Positions 12,221-23,836 of a stretch of 64,000 nt of DNA are shown here, piece after piece (positions within the stretch are counted from its first letter, which is position 1; each line of letters opens with the position of its first letter). Where the stretch lies: assembly GCA_963377175.1 (NCBI GenBank), contig CAUJNA010000502.1, forward strand, positions 78,501 through 142,500. The letters are read 5' to 3'. The position numbers and the translations under genes are program-made. This DNA comes from Effrenium voratum. Its lineage: Eukaryota; Sar; Dinophyceae; Suessiales; Symbiodiniaceae. The notes under the pieces are model-generated. The model worked only from the letters and a program-made list of their open reading frames with translations. It made no database searches and had not been told where the DNA came from.

Positions 12221-12907
12221 CGGGACCTAGTTAGATGCATGACGCATGAAGCCGCGCCAAATAGGGCGGTTCTCCTCGAGACGGCGGTTCCGCTCACGGG
12301 GCTCCATGGCCTGGAGCGAGTGAGAGAATCTGGACATGGATGTGTGTGTGTGGTTTTTGAGACCAAGCAAAACACCAAGCATTTGGCATTTGGAATTTGG
12401 TTCCCCTATTTCGACACATACCCAATCCGACTTCAACCCTGCTTGGGATGGGTAATCTGGGGTGTCAAAATAAGGATTAGGGCCCAACAAATGGTAATGG
12501 GCCTTTTGGCTTCGCTTTAAATCAAACTTGAAAAGGTCACCGGTACCCTCAAGACGATTAAGAACAATGATCTGTTCTGCTGAGTAATCTGAAATATTCA
12601 TAGGATTCCAACCTCCCTCCCACCTGGTTTCCTCCAAATAAGGCCTCTCCGCGATTTTTGTGGAATCCGCCGGGGGGGGGGAGGGCGGTTGGCGGTTGGG
12701 GAGGGCATTGGATCCTATGATAATAGCTCCTTGGATCACGGCCATGTTTCCGTACCTTCATTTTGGCGGGGGGTCTTGGGGGGTTGCGGAGACCCTTTTC
12801 TTTCAAATATATCAGGGATCCCCATTTGGCCTGGTGGTGAAAAGGAAAACCACAAGAAAGCAACTGCGCCTTGTTGTCTTGGGTCAAACTTGGAGTACAC
12901 CAAAACA

Positions 12908-12984
12908 CTATTGCCAAATTCGGGCAGTCTTATCTTCCTTCGCTATAGCGTATGTTTGGAGCCCCAGTTGTATCAAGAGCGGCC
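12908..12984 (-). CDS. Candidate minus-strand gene, last exon
   Basis: The acceptor TTTGCAG is followed by GG completing the split glycine codon of the previous exon (13081-13260), then 24 codons (…LQTYAIAKEDKTARIWQ) and TAG at 12908-12910. The two-base start matches the phase of the upstream donor exactly. A further coding-like minus block near 12232-12316 (…RERNRRLEENRPIWRGFM…) lies downstream but did not fit the phase, so it may be another gene or a missed link. No domain was recognised. Confidence 0.42.
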
Positions 12985-13080
12985 CTGCAAAGCGTGTAAG
13001 TAAGATAAGGGCTTGGCTGACTGCACACATTGTGATCCGATCCATGATACCGACAGCAGTTGGTGCTGGCTTACTCTTAC

Positions 13081-13260
13081 CCCACAACCCCATGCGAATC
13101 ATCCAGTCCCGAGCATCTTCTCTCGCCTGTGCAACAAAAAAGCCCAACTCTTCCCTGCTCCCCGGCACATTCACGTGGAACCCATTCATCAGTGGGTCCC
13201 TTAGAAATTCCGCTTTGTGGGCTTTCCTTTGTTCATTGAGAATGTGTCGACATAGGGGGC
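13081..13260 (-). CDS. Candidate minus-strand gene, exon 5 of 6
   Basis: This is the most convincing host exon of the window. It spans 180 nt between an acceptor TTGTGCAG and the strong donor G|GTAAGAGT, phase 1 in and phase 1 out. The encoded 60 residues are soluble and mixed in charge, including NEQRKAHKAEFLRDPLMNGF and VPGSREELGFFVAQAREDAR. An overlapping + frame of 203 codons is open but of poorer composition. No family was recognised; the helical, charged character suggests an intracellular protein. Confidence 0.5.
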
Positions 13261-13365
13261 CTGCACAATGATGGCTGTCCTGTTGGTTTCCCTTTAAACC
13301 AATCTGAGAAGGATACCCTCAACTCAGATGCACACATGCACACAATTGGCCAGGAAATAACTGGG

Positions 13366-13458
13366 TATGGGTCAAAATTAAAGCACCAGGGGACCGCAGG
13401 CTTTAGTCCTTGGTTCCATTAACTAGGGTTCCAAAAAGCATACCCATTTTGACCCACA
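13366..13458. repeat. 93-bp element, TGTGGGTCAAAA family
   Basis: TATGGGTCAAAAT at 13366-13378 pairs with ATTTTGACCCACA at 13446-13458 with one mismatch. Size and termini match the element at 3525-3622. It sits between two exons of the minus-strand model, so it is intronic if that model holds. Confidence 0.55.
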
Positions 13459-13501
13459 GCCAACCAACTAGTGGGTGCTTCATTATTCCCTTCGTTTAAA
13501 C

Positions 13502-13614
13502 CCCCAGCCTCCAGGCTCGCTCTCCGCAAGACCTTCACGCCGCTTGCTGCCTTCGGATCGCAAGGCGCGCGGGGCGGCGGGGGGCGGGAGGCTTCATAGG
13601 CGGGCGCGGGCTCG
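13502..13614 (-). CDS. Candidate minus-strand gene, exon 4 of 6
   Basis: 113 nt read from an AG at 13615-13616 (phase 2 in) to a donor G|GTTTAAAC (phase 1 out). The encoded segment is proline- and alanine-rich (EPAPAYEASRPPPPRAPCDP), then basic (VKVLRRASLEAG), like a disordered linker. Its phases fit both neighbours, 14769-14881 and 13081-13260. A GC-rich + frame is open across it but is not part of any splice chain. Confidence 0.42.
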
Positions 13615-13823
13615 CTTCCCGGATGTTAGCAAAACACGTTGCTGCAGAACCCTACTAAAGATGAACAAAACCAAAACAACGACCTAAAACCGGAAAGATT
13701 GCCAACAACCGCCAACATCCCTTGGTACTGGTTTGGGGGTGGTGCAACGCTTAGATCCCCGGCCCCGAAGTCACCGCGGCTACCGGGGGTTCCTGACATT
13801 CCAAAGAGCCCCGACATTCCAAT

Positions 13824-13944
13824 AGGGATCCTTACATGAAAAGCACCTGAACATTGCAACTTGTAAATGGTGGTTTCCCTTTATTTTGGTGTTGAAAAAG
13901 CAACATGTTTCAAATGGGCAGAATGTATCTTTTGAGGAGCCCTG
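13824..13944. repeat. Dispersed repeat A, copy 1
   Basis: Begins AGGGATCCTTACATGAAAAG and ends GGAGCCCTG. It aligns over its length with 17305-17419 and 20198-20293. A central TTCCCTTTATTTTGGTG... TGTTTCAAATGGGCA block is shared. No coding frame is conserved between copies. Confidence 0.75.
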
Positions 13945-14390
13945 TCCAAGTTTGGCCATGGGCGCCTCTACAGCCAAACGGGGAATCGGGGAATGCGAAC
14001 TTTCAAGATCGAGTTACCTCATCCCAAGCTGGTTGTTTAGCCACTGCACTCGGGGTGTGAGGCTGTCAAGACATGCAGTTCCGAACATGGGTCATGGGAC
14101 AAAGGTTGGTAAGTCAACGGATGGGTATGGTCAAACCAACCCGTTGTTGTCGCCGAAAACCACCGTTTCAACAAACTCCTGTTTGTGGGTCTGTTTCGTT
14201 TCAACCCATGTCACCCAACCCAAAAAGCAGCTTTCGAAAGGCTGCCCAGTGGGAAGTGGGCAAAAAGAAAACAGCGCGCCTCATCCGCAGCCGCAGTTTT
14301 GAGGAGCTGCGAAAGCTGAACCTGACGCTTGCGAAATGCGTGGCTTGGCCTGACCTTTCGAAACTTTCGGGGCATTGAAGGAGCACTCTT

Positions 14391-14473
14391 GTTAATGTTG
14401 ACCTCCCCTAATCTTTATTTATGGTCATTCAGGGGGTGGGCCCCCCATTTATTAATCATAGGTCAACATTACC
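14391..14473. repeat. 82-bp element with GTTAATGTTGACC ends
   Basis: GTTAATGTTGACC at 14391-14403 pairs with GGTCAACATTACC at 14461-14473 with one mismatch. Related half-elements (TAATGTTGACCCCC and CCCATTTATT words) occur near 7312-7420 and 44830-44880. Confidence 0.55.
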
Positions 14474-14768
14474 CTGTTTGGAGGGATGTTCCTCAAGTAA
14501 GCGCTCCAGAAGGAAATCGGGAACCAGCTAGGTTTACCTGCAGGGAAACAATTTGGGTGTATGATGGCTTGACGGCACCTGTTGCCGTGGTTGCTTTCGA
14601 GGGAATCCCAGCCGTTTCTTGACCCACATCTGGGAAATGCTGAAAATAATATGTTCAGATCCTCTATCATATCCTGTCCACCCTGAAGTACAATTTGGGA
14701 GAAGACCCCTGCTTTAGGGTCGGAAACGGCTGCCCCCCTTAAGCCAGCACTTGGCTCACGTGACCGAC

Positions 14769-14881
14769 GCGCCCGGGTCTTCGGCCTTCGGGATAGGCCC
14801 ATCCACTCGACCCAGGATCTGCCTCACGGCGAAGCGCAGCCATCGGCAACTTGACATCGCGTGGACCAAATCGGTGAGGGA
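14769..14881 (-). CDS. Candidate minus-strand gene, exon 3 of 6
   Basis: 113 nt read from the acceptor TTCTCAG (phase 0) to a donor GC|GTCGGT (phase 2). The encoded sequence SLTDLVHAMSSCRWLRFAVR then RQILGRVDGPIPKAE looks like packed helices followed by a loop. The two leftover bases are completed by C at the start of exon 13502-13614. A competing donor six bases downstream (TCG|GTCACG) would break that phase. Confidence 0.42.
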
Positions 14882-15132
14882 CTGAGAACTGGTGCTGCGC
14901 CCTGAGCTAAAAAGAACGAGTCTTATGTCCCATGACGAGATAACTATGCTTGAAAGAGGCTTGACAAAGGGCGTCTTAGGCCGAGACCTGACAATAGCCA
15001 CACCAGAACCTGGTTGGTCCCCGCACAAACTAGAGCCAGCAGTTTGCACGGATCCCGCATCCCCGCTTCTTTTTCAAGATGCAGTGTGTTCTGGATGTGA
15101 ACATTCCAAGCAAACAGGACAGAGGGATTCAC

Positions 15133-15194
15133 CCTTAAGCAGTGAGCATTGCAGACATGGCGATCCTTGGCAAGCAGAGTTCGGAGTTCGCCGG
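15133..15194 (-). CDS. Candidate minus-strand gene, exon 2 of 6
   Basis: A 62-nt exon between acceptor TTTCCAG and donor AAGG|GTGAATCC, phase 1 in and phase 0 out. It encodes 20 codons (GELRTLLAKDRHVCNAHCLR). Other frames in this short block are also open, so the call rests on its fit between the exons at 15704-15905 and 14769-14881. Confidence 0.35.
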
Positions 15195-15703
15195 CTGGAA
15201 ATGGCCCCAAGCATTACTCGGCTTCGTGAATGAACCGCATTAGTCAAAAGCCCAACAAAACCACACCAAGGCCTGATGCTTACGTTCCACTTGCTTCAGA
15301 GGCCTTTGTCGGATGCCAGAACTAAGGTAAACCAGCAATGCCAACATCAAGTATATAGCTTCAAGCAACAAATCATCAGAGTCATAATCAAGGGAAAACC
15401 ACGGGCGGCGGAGCCTATTCCGGCTTTTGGTCTTGGAGTATCTGAAGGGAATGGAAGAACTGAGGTCTATTTAAAAAAGCAACCTGCGTAAGCTGACCTG
15501 AGCTGACTGGCCAAGTTCAACTGTTGCACCTTGACAAACTGAAGAAACCTTGAACAGCTTTCTTGGCAATACAAGATCCGGAAAGGGAGGGGGCCGAACC
15601 GGGATACAGCCAAGAAGCAGTCAAAAGCCCTAAAGGGACCTGTCAACAAACAGTATAAGGCGTGCCAAACTGAGCAGGCAAAAACCTCCAGACCTCCAGA
15701 TAC

Positions 15704-15905
15704 CTCCAGTGACAGCAAAAAGGGCGCCTTTTTGGAGGCTCCACACAGAGGACAATTTTTCAGGGAGGTCTGGGCAAGGCTTTTCTCCGCTTAAGAAAAT
15801 CAACGGCTTGGGGCTCATCTTCGTCCAGCCGAGGCCATGCTTCAGCCGAGGCTCCACCGCCCTTCTCCGTGCTTCAGGCAAAACCAGTCCTGCGGGGGAT
15901 TCTGC
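15704..15905 (-). CDS. Candidate minus-strand gene, exon 1 seen (5' end open)
   Basis: After the acceptor CACAGACAG, 67 codons start AESPAGLVLPEARRRAVEPR and continue to the donor TGGAG|GTATCTGG, phase 1 out. The first 30 codons are the most protein-like; the second half has lower third-position GC and could be intron if an earlier non-canonical donor is used. Upstream exons, start codon and promoter were not found. The whole model encodes roughly 250 residues with no recognised domain. Confidence 0.38.
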
Positions 15906-16942
15906 CTGTCTGTGCAAAATGGACACCCCGGAACCTGAAAGGTCAGATATGCTGTTGGTACCCTTTTTGGAGGTTTAAAGGGAAGCCAAAAGGAAGCGAA
16001 TCATTTTCGGGGTCTCCTTTTTTTGAGACACACCCATACAATGGCCAACTCAACTGGGCCCTCGAAAAAAGTGGTTGCACTTGGTTGAGTGGTTCTCAAC
16101 ATCTCATAATTTGGGTAAGAACAAACGAGTTGACTAAGCCCCAGGACTTCCCTAGAATGACAGGCCACATGAAAATAAGGAGGCCTCTAGACTCATAGAA
16201 CCTTCGCAGAAACATCATACTGTAGGTAGACTTGTTCGTTTCCCCCGATCCCGGAAGATGCCCCAGAACAAACTGCTCAAGCTGGAAAAGTGTACGCATC
16301 GTCTCCTTGCCTCTCTGATCCCCCTAAGCGTCCTGAAGTATCGCGGACAAACGCTGGGAAAAGAGAGAAACGGAAATAGGCAAGACTGCGCTGGGCACAA
16401 CTCCTTTCCCCTTGGATCTTGGTCGGGGTTGGGCCCTCTCCAGTTCAACCGGGCTGTTGCCGGAACGACCCTACTTAACCCTTTGTAACCCTCTCTTTGT
16501 TTGGGCTTTGAATCTTAAGTTGGAAGCCCTCGAAGGTTGCTGGACCCGCTTCGCATGAAATGTCAACCAGGGGTTTACTACTCCTTGGCCCTCATTTGCG
16601 CTTAGTCTCATCACCCTTCAATCACTTTGAAATGATCCCACTTACCAATGTGGGTGACCAAGGAAATATCCAATATACGCATCAATTGAAACAACTTGCT
16701 GGTGCTCGGAATGACCCGCGTAAGACATTCCCTGTGGTTTCCTTTGAGGGGACCCCTGGGTTCGTTCCCTCATTCCTTACTTATCGCACCAGCAACATGA
16801 GGCTGTGGACTGCCTGGGTCTTTACTGCGGTCGATCCTTGCCAGCGCGAGGGTTGCTGCATTGCTGAACACGGCTATCCATCCTTAGCCATCCGCGTCAA
16901 CTGGAAGCCTCCCGGCTCAAAAACCCCCAACTCGCCCTGAAA

Positions 16943-17022
16943 CTCACTTCCTGAGTTGATTGAACAGAACCACCAAAATGATTTTGCCAAAAAAAATAAA
17001 GTCCATGAACTCAGGGAGTGAG
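16943..17022. repeat. 80-bp element with CTCACTTCCTGAGTT ends
   Basis: CTCACTTCCTGAGTT at 16943-16957 pairs with AACTCAGGGAGTGAG at 17008-17022 with one mismatch. The interior holds ACCACCAAAATG. A second complete copy is 50874-50975. Partial or diverged copies lie near 9479-9540, 17093-17178, 21052, 22597, 42778, 46484 and 49617. Confidence 0.7.
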
Positions 17023-17304
17023 GGTTTCAGAAGGCAAGATCTTCGAGGCTCCTGTAAGGCTAAGACTTGCCGCGGGCAGGGCTCTCTATACCTCACTTGA
17101 GCTGGGAAAAACGAAGGACTTATTCTTTGCCACCAAAATGATCTTCCCAACAAAACTATGATCCAGAAGCTGGGAGTCGCGAATTTGTCCTTTGAGCATC
17201 ACCCAACCACAAGGAGCTCCCCTTCAAATTTGCAAAAACAAGTCTAGACATCACAAGCCTCTGAGGTGCGGGGCAAACAAACCCCCAAAACTAAGGAACT
17301 CTTC

Positions 17305-17419
17305 AGGGATCCTTACATGAAAAGCACCTGAACATTGCCTTGTAAATGGTGTGTTCCATTTATTTTGGTGGAAAAAGCCATGTTTCAAATGGGCAAAATG
17401 TATCTTTTAAGGAGCCCTG
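17305..17419. repeat. Dispersed repeat A, copy 2
   Basis: Starts AGGGATCCTTACATGAAAAG as in the copy at 13824, then diverges by small indels in the middle. It ends TTTTAAGGAGCCCTG. Confidence 0.75.
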
Positions 17420-17559
17420 CTCTTGCAAGGTACCTCAAACCTTCACGGGAAACTGTATACCGCTTGCGTAGGTGGGTGCGGGAATTCATGGGGAGGGGAT
17501 CACGAAATCACACCCGGCGACCTCACCGGAGAGCAGTACTCGTGGTAGCGAGAGAATAA
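17404..17559 (+). other. Arginine-rich open frame, possible terminal exon
   Basis: A + frame running to TAA at 17557-17559 encodes …LKPSRETVYRLRRWVREFMG… and then an Arg/His-rich tail. The opposite-strand frames contain stops. It overlaps the end of dispersed repeat A, and AG|GTACC near 17440 may be its acceptor. Coding status is uncertain. Confidence 0.25.
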
Positions 17560-17853
17560 ATACGACGTGCCTCTCGAGCGACACAGCGTGCTGAGGAATC
17601 CCGCGCAAAAGTCTGAGGAGAACCCAAGGTCAACTAACTAGTTGCCAACAAGGATTGTGCACTGAATGAGGCTGCCCTATCTCGCATGCACACTTGCGTA
17701 GTCCAGTCACTTGTGCAACACCAACTTGGCCAGGCCATGGTGGACTGACACAACTTTGATAATTCAATTGAAGCATCTCCGATTTGTGGGGACACAGCCC
17801 CCTACACGAATGCACAGAGCAGGCGCAGCGGGTTACGTTTTTAGCCTGACGTT

Positions 17854-18312
17854 TGAAGCCCTGAAGATGCGCGTCTTCGCCTCTTCGCGTCTTTGTCTTC
17901 ACCCAAGACCTGCTGACTCCCTGAAGCCCTGAAGCCCTGAAGATGCGCGTCTTCGCGCCTTTGTGTCTTCGCCCAAGACCTGCTGACTCCCTGAAGCCCT
18001 GAAGCCCTGAAGATGCGCGTCTTCGCGTCTTCGCGTCTTTGTGTCTTCGCCCAAGACCTGCTGACTCCATGAAGCCCTGAAGCCCTGAAGATGCGTGTTT
18101 TCGTGTCTTCGTGTCTTCGCCCAAGCCCTGCTGACTCCCTGAAGCCCTGAAGCCCTGAAGCCCTGAATTTCTGAAGATACTCTTCGCGTCTTCGTGTCTT
18201 CGCCCAAGCTCTGCTGACTCCCTGAAGCCCTGAAGACCTGAAGATGCGTGTCTTCGTGTCTTCGCCTGGCGCCCTGAAGATGCGCGTCTTGGTGTTTTTG
18301 TGTCTTCGGGCC
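17854..18312. repeat. About 70-bp minisatellite, six to seven units
   Basis: Units begin AAGATGCGCGTCTTCG and end CTGACTCCCTGAAGCCCT. Lengths vary from about 36 to 86 bp because the inner 8-mers GAAGCCCT and CGTCTTCG change copy number. GAAGATGCGCGTCTTC within each unit is a near-perfect palindrome. All three minus frames stay open for 147-164 codons purely from the repeat. Confidence 0.9.
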
Positions 18313-21300
18313 AATTTTTTGTGCAACCCTCTGCGCCTTCAATGCGAATGCAGCAGCTCTATCAAGATTTCACTGTGTTGCCTTTATTCAACTCTTGCAA
18401 ACTGGATGCGGTCGAAGCTCTGGACCGCTGTTTGGGCCATTCAAAGTGGAATCCATGATGAAAGCCGTCACAGTCAGGGATTACTGCATTTTTTAGCGAC
18501 TCTCATTGCCACACAAAGTGAATAACTAGTCGGCAGGTGTCTCCAAGTCGAGCCTGGATTTTGTCCGTAGCCCATTGTTTGCTCAAGGCTAATTTGGTTA
18601 GCTCGCCTGCTCTTACAGCACAAAGAGAACAGGGAATATTGACCGTTGCTTGAACACGGTCTGTTGAAATCAGCCAAGCACAGACAAATGCCAAAAAAAC
18701 ACAATGGTAAACGCTACCCAGAATAGGGTGTGCGTTGGGACCACCCCACAATCTTATACAAGGGGCTACAAGAAGTTACAGACCGCATATTTGCAGTCAG
18801 AATTCCTTATGTGGGTGGTCCCTTGCACCTTCTTGCGGTTGGCTAAAATCCGTAAAGGCCCCAAAACCACCTCTGGCGCATGTGTTGCTTTTTGTCAGTT
18901 GGATTGCTGCCCAGGTCCTCCCAAAACCAAACATCCTCAGCTACCCCTGCCACCCCGAATGCGCCAAAACCAAAATTCATGACCATTCCGAACCCCAAGC
19001 AATAGGCTGTTTTGACCGTGGCACACAGAGTTTTCACCCATAAGGAAGAATTCGCTCGCTAGGCCCCGCACTGCACACGCGCGTAGCAGCGGGCGTCGTC
19101 AATGGCCTTTCGCAAGGTTAGCCAAATGGGTATGTGTCAGACATAGGGGAACCCAGAAAACAAATTTCGGATCGTCTTCTGGTTTCCCTTCAAACCAACC
19201 TTTTTCAAGCCTACCCTCAAAAACAGACACCCCCCCCATATCTAAGCCACAAAGGTTTTATTTTTAAACAGGTCGGCCCAAAGATCCCCACCCAAAGGTA
19301 CATACCCACACTGTCCCAGTTGCCAGAGTGCAGAGTGGCAGCACCAAAACTCTGGGACAAGGGCCTAAGCAATCAGAATGGGGTGGGGTACTTTAAGGCC
19401 AAACTCAGTCATAAACGTAGCTAACCAGTCATCCATATTCAGACGCTCAAACGACATACTCGCCTTTGCGCGGAACATGTATGGGCCCTGTAGTGGGGGT
19501 ATGCCCAGGCATGTGTGAAATCGGAGGTCTGAAGGTCAAGTCCTGTGCATGCAAGTCTCGCCATTTGCTGAGCTTAGGGCGGTAAACCTGATTTCTTATG
19601 GGAACAAACCAGTATGGTCCTTTCTGGCTGGTTTCTGAAGGGAAGCCAAATGGAACACAAAGCCAGAAACACGAAACTTGGACGTGGTCGGTGGGGTTTG
19701 AAACCTACTCTTGGACACATCTTCTTGTTTGTTTGAACACCGGACACAAAAGGAAACCACGCCACAAGAAGAAACAGCAAACACATTAGCTGGCTAGCTA
19801 TTTTAACTCAGCATCCGAGAAAAACAAGGATCCCTATGAAAGAACCCTTCATCATAGATGACGTCGCAACCCCTCTAGTGATGTCGTGATAATTTGTCCA
19901 GGAATGTGAACAAAACACCATAAGCCAACAGGGGACCCAACAAAAGACAATATCCACAAATTTGCCAAATATTTGCGCCGCCAATAGCAAAGCTAAAGGT
20001 GGCTGGAGATTCACCCCCCCAAAAAAAAACATTCCTAGCCAATTCAAAATGGTGTACCCAAAATGGACGGTTTCCTTGAAGCAACATGGGATAGCTGCAA
20101 AGTTGACTCAAAGCTGCTGACTCTGCGTGTCAAGCAGTCCTTCAGGCCATCTAAATATAAAAGAAGCAACCTATAGCAAACCACAACAAACATGAACAGG
20201 GATCCTTATATTATACACCTGAACATTACCTTGTCAATGGCGGTTCCCCTTATGTTGGTGGAATGGGCAAAATGTATGCTTTCAGGAGCCCTGATGAAAA
20301 AGGACAACCACCGAGCAACATACGGCGCACAAAGTGGCCGCTTCCCCGCTTTCCGCACGCTTCCCATGCCTCGGCTGCTGGGGAGAAGCGCCAGCGCACC
20401 GCCTGCTCCTGCATTCATATCCGAATTTGCCGGCGATAGATGCGTACAGGCCTTGCGCAAGGGCCCCAATTTCTTGGCTTAAAAAAGGCCTCTTCATGTA
20501 CTACAAGGCTCTTTGCCGAGCGGCAAAGGCCATCTAAAGTAGGTCGGTTCGGACCATCTATTCCTCTGGAAGCACTGGGTTTAGCCTCACTTCCAGTGGA
20601 TTGGCCAAGTACCAAGCCCAAAGACTGAGGTGAAAGGAGATATTGGAGGTGGGGGCAATCAGTCCAAAACTTTCGGACATTCCACAGCAATGAATTAGTA
20701 TCTGGCCCGTGACAAGGCCAATATGGGGGAGAGGAGGCTGAGAACGACCAACACGCCAGCCAACACTGCGGCTCAAGGCCGCCAACAACTCAACTGCGTC
20801 AATCCCATTCATGAGGTCTCCAGTCATTCAACTCAAACCAACTCCTGCAATGATGACTCACATATTATCTCAACTGCCACCATCTCTCCACCATCAAACC
20901 AAGTAGCCCCCCCCGCCTTGTGCGGCCTGGGCCGGCTTGGCGCGCTTGCGCTACTTTGCGCGCTGACTGGCGCGACAGGAGCTGCGCGCGACGGCGGCGG
21001 GGGCTCCGGGGCCTGCGGTCCCAAAGCGACAAACAGCTCAAACGGATCCCTCACTTGAGCTGATTGGCCAAAACAGCTCGCAAACTGCTTGGTTGCTAGG
21101 TCTGAACACAAAGTATACGTCCAGCGCAGGGAATGCCAAGGGCGAACTCAGTACAAACACATACTATTCAATGATAATCATGAGGGTTTGGAAATAAAGT
21201 AGCCCCCGCACCGCGTTCTGATTATTTAGCCCCTTTTCCACGGCTGATTTCCCCACTTGAGTCAATCCGATCTAGGCCAAACAGCGTTCACACTTCGGCA

Positions 21301-23830
21301 AACGTCCGGCCTTGATATGTGGACCTTTCAATGACAGTCCTTGCCTCTTAATGTAATATGCCCGGGCAAATGCCCAAGTATTGCCCTTGCAAATGTCCAA
21401 GCATAACACACACGCACACATACACACGCCTGCAAATACAAGCAACAACACTTGGGATAACAGGTTCAACAAACAGAACCATTGAACAAACCTGGACAAA
21501 CACCAGCCACCGACTTGACCAGGTCTGGACGTCGAATAGGGTGTCTGGACAAGAACACACACATACTATTGATAGTATGCACTTGTGGCTTCCTCTGAAG
21601 AAAGCTGTACCAACACGAGCCATGCGGCACACTAAACATGCAACATGTTTTCTGTTGTTTCCGTGAGCGGCTTCTAAAGCATCAGTACTTACCTCACAAA
21701 AAAAGGAAAAAAAGATGACAGGTCAGCCTGCTCCCAGTGTTTCCAGGTGCCTTCCAGGTTCAGGACCATCACTCCCAGTGTTTCCAGGGGTTTTCCAGGA
21801 CCATCATTCTTAGCTGAGTCAGGCCCCAAGTTCTCCAACCTTCTAGGCCCTCACTAGGCGCTCTCCCAACACGCTTCCCGGGTTTTGTTTTTTGAAAACC
21901 CACAACGCTTACCTGTTTCGGTTTTGGATACCCGCCCAAAAAGGCTTTTTGTTTTGGACACAAAACGCCAGAAAACCCTCAGGAGTTCAAAGACGAGGGC
22001 CTCCTCGCTCTCTTCGTCGATCTCTTGCACCACAACCTTCTCAACATCCGCCGGCCGCTTCAGACCCATGGCTCAATACGTTGACCCGCGGATGGCTGAG
22101 TCAAACTCCAGGGCAAAGCGCTCGAGACATGATTAGCCCGTTGTTTATCATTGCCCCAAAGCTAACAAGTACGTTGGCCCAAACAAATGTAAGTAGAACC
22201 TAAATTAATTGATCGTGAATAATCCCCTTCAAAAGGGGCCAACCTCTCTATCCATAAGTGGCCCTTCCACAGGGAGAAGGCCCTCTGAAAAGGGACTTGT
22301 GGCCCTTCGTTCTGGACCCCAGGGCTGTTTGGCTGTGCCCAAGAGATCAAATGACCTTGCATTATTGCCCAGGCTGAAGCAAATCCTCTTCCAAAAGGAC
22401 ACTCAAGTGAACCAACCAAAAAGTTTTGCGCTGCAGATTCTCCAAAGAACTCCAGAAGCGCAACCCCATCTCTGCCGAGCATGTGCCAGCCTCTCCATTC
22501 TCTGTGAGCCGAAATGTTCTTCGCGCGTCCGAACTGCTGCCTCAGCTTTTGTCTACCAAAAATAACACTGTTGAATTCGGTCCACACGATTCCGTCTACT
22601 CACTTCCTGAGTGGATGGGTCAAGCTTAGGAACAACTTTTGATTCTGGTCCATAGATTCAAACCAAGAAAACATACAATGTCAAAAGGGATCCCAGGCTT
22701 GAGACACCCCCAGCTCGCGGAAGGCGTGTCCCAATCGCTCAAAAAGCCGCTGGGTTTGCGTCAGAGATTCCGCCCCCTGAAAACAGAAGTAAGTCCAGGC
22801 TACCCTGAGGCTTCCTACTTGCCATTCGCATTGTTGTGAGTAAGCAGGGAAGGTCCCTTTTGCCTTTTGGATTCCCCATGTCTGCTATAGTGGCTTGCCT
22901 GGAAGCTCTGTAGTCTCCAAAACTTGGAAAGGTGGGCTCCTCTCTAAGTGGAGGTTCCTGTGGAACCTCCAGCTTGAAAGAGGGTTCTTCAGGCCCTGCA
23001 AGGACCCGGGGCTGTTGGGTTTCCATGACTGCAGCCCAAAAGGGGGAAACAAAACTCTCAAACATCCACTCCAAGAAAGCAGGACTTCCTGGAGTCGCCA
23101 TGAACCTTGGCGCATAGATTTAGCCCTGACATTGGGGGTACATTCTCACTGTTTCGGCACTTGGGCAAGACACCCCAAAGCTGTCGTCTTTGACACACAA
23201 AATGCGGAACCCCGCGCAGGTCGAGTCTAGAATATCACATCCGGAAGCCATCAGAATGCAGTTCCGTAAAGGACATGACTTCCTCGGGCCCTGGCCACAG
23301 GCGCCGCCTTACACCAATATCATGAGCTCAGGATTGTTTCTTGTTTTCTGCCATCATCTTAGCAAAGGAAACATTGGCTCTTACATGGGTATGTGTCAAA
23401 CAAACATATTTTGTGGACTTGACATTTGATCCTCGGAAGCTCAAAAACAAGTTGAGTTGAACCCGGCGCGTGATCAACTTGGCTCTTCCCCCCTTTCCCG
23501 TCTTTTTGTGCGCAGCTCATGGGGCCGAAAAAGGAGCGGCGGAGTCGGATCGCTGTGTCGAGTCGCTGTGTCGAGGAAGCAAAGGTCGTGACATACACCT
23601 TAAACAAACCGATATGAGTGTTTCTTAAATTGGAATTCGGACCACCCGCCCCCTCTGGTTGGGAATGTCAAGGGAAGTTAAAAGCAAAAGCAGACCAGCC
23701 ATTTTGGGGGGGCTTGAGAAACAGCCCATGGGTCATGCTTCTCTCAAGTACATGAGTTTCTCAAGAAGCGAGTTGACCCCAAACACTAAGCTGGAATTAG
23801 GACCGCAGCAAAGAAATATGTGTTTTGCCT
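18313..23830. other. No supported gene
   Basis: Intron-like or intergenic sequence. It contains dispersed repeat A copy 3 and partial CTCACTT-type termini at 21052 and 22597. A GC-rich patch at 20920-21030 is open on both strands, the minus frame being proline/alanine-rich, but without convincing splice sites. Confidence 0.5.
20198..20293. repeat. Dispersed repeat A, copy 3
   Basis: AGGGATCCTTATATTATACACCTGAACATT then ATGGGCAAAATGTATGCTTTCAGGAGCCCTG, recognisably the same unit as at 13824 and 17305 but shorter and the most diverged. Confidence 0.7.
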
Positions 23831-23836
23831 GGTTAG

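Noticed and set aside
12660..13271. 203-codon plus-strand open frame
   Set aside because: Overlaps the better minus exon 13081-13260, which has splice sites on both sides; the plus frame runs through low-complexity G-rich sequence.
16258..16488. Plus open frame of 76 codons
   Set aside because: Readable in both strands without splice sites or a family match.
19495..19560. tRNA-like stretch with GGTCAAGTCC
   Set aside because: Acceptor and anticodon arms cannot be paired.
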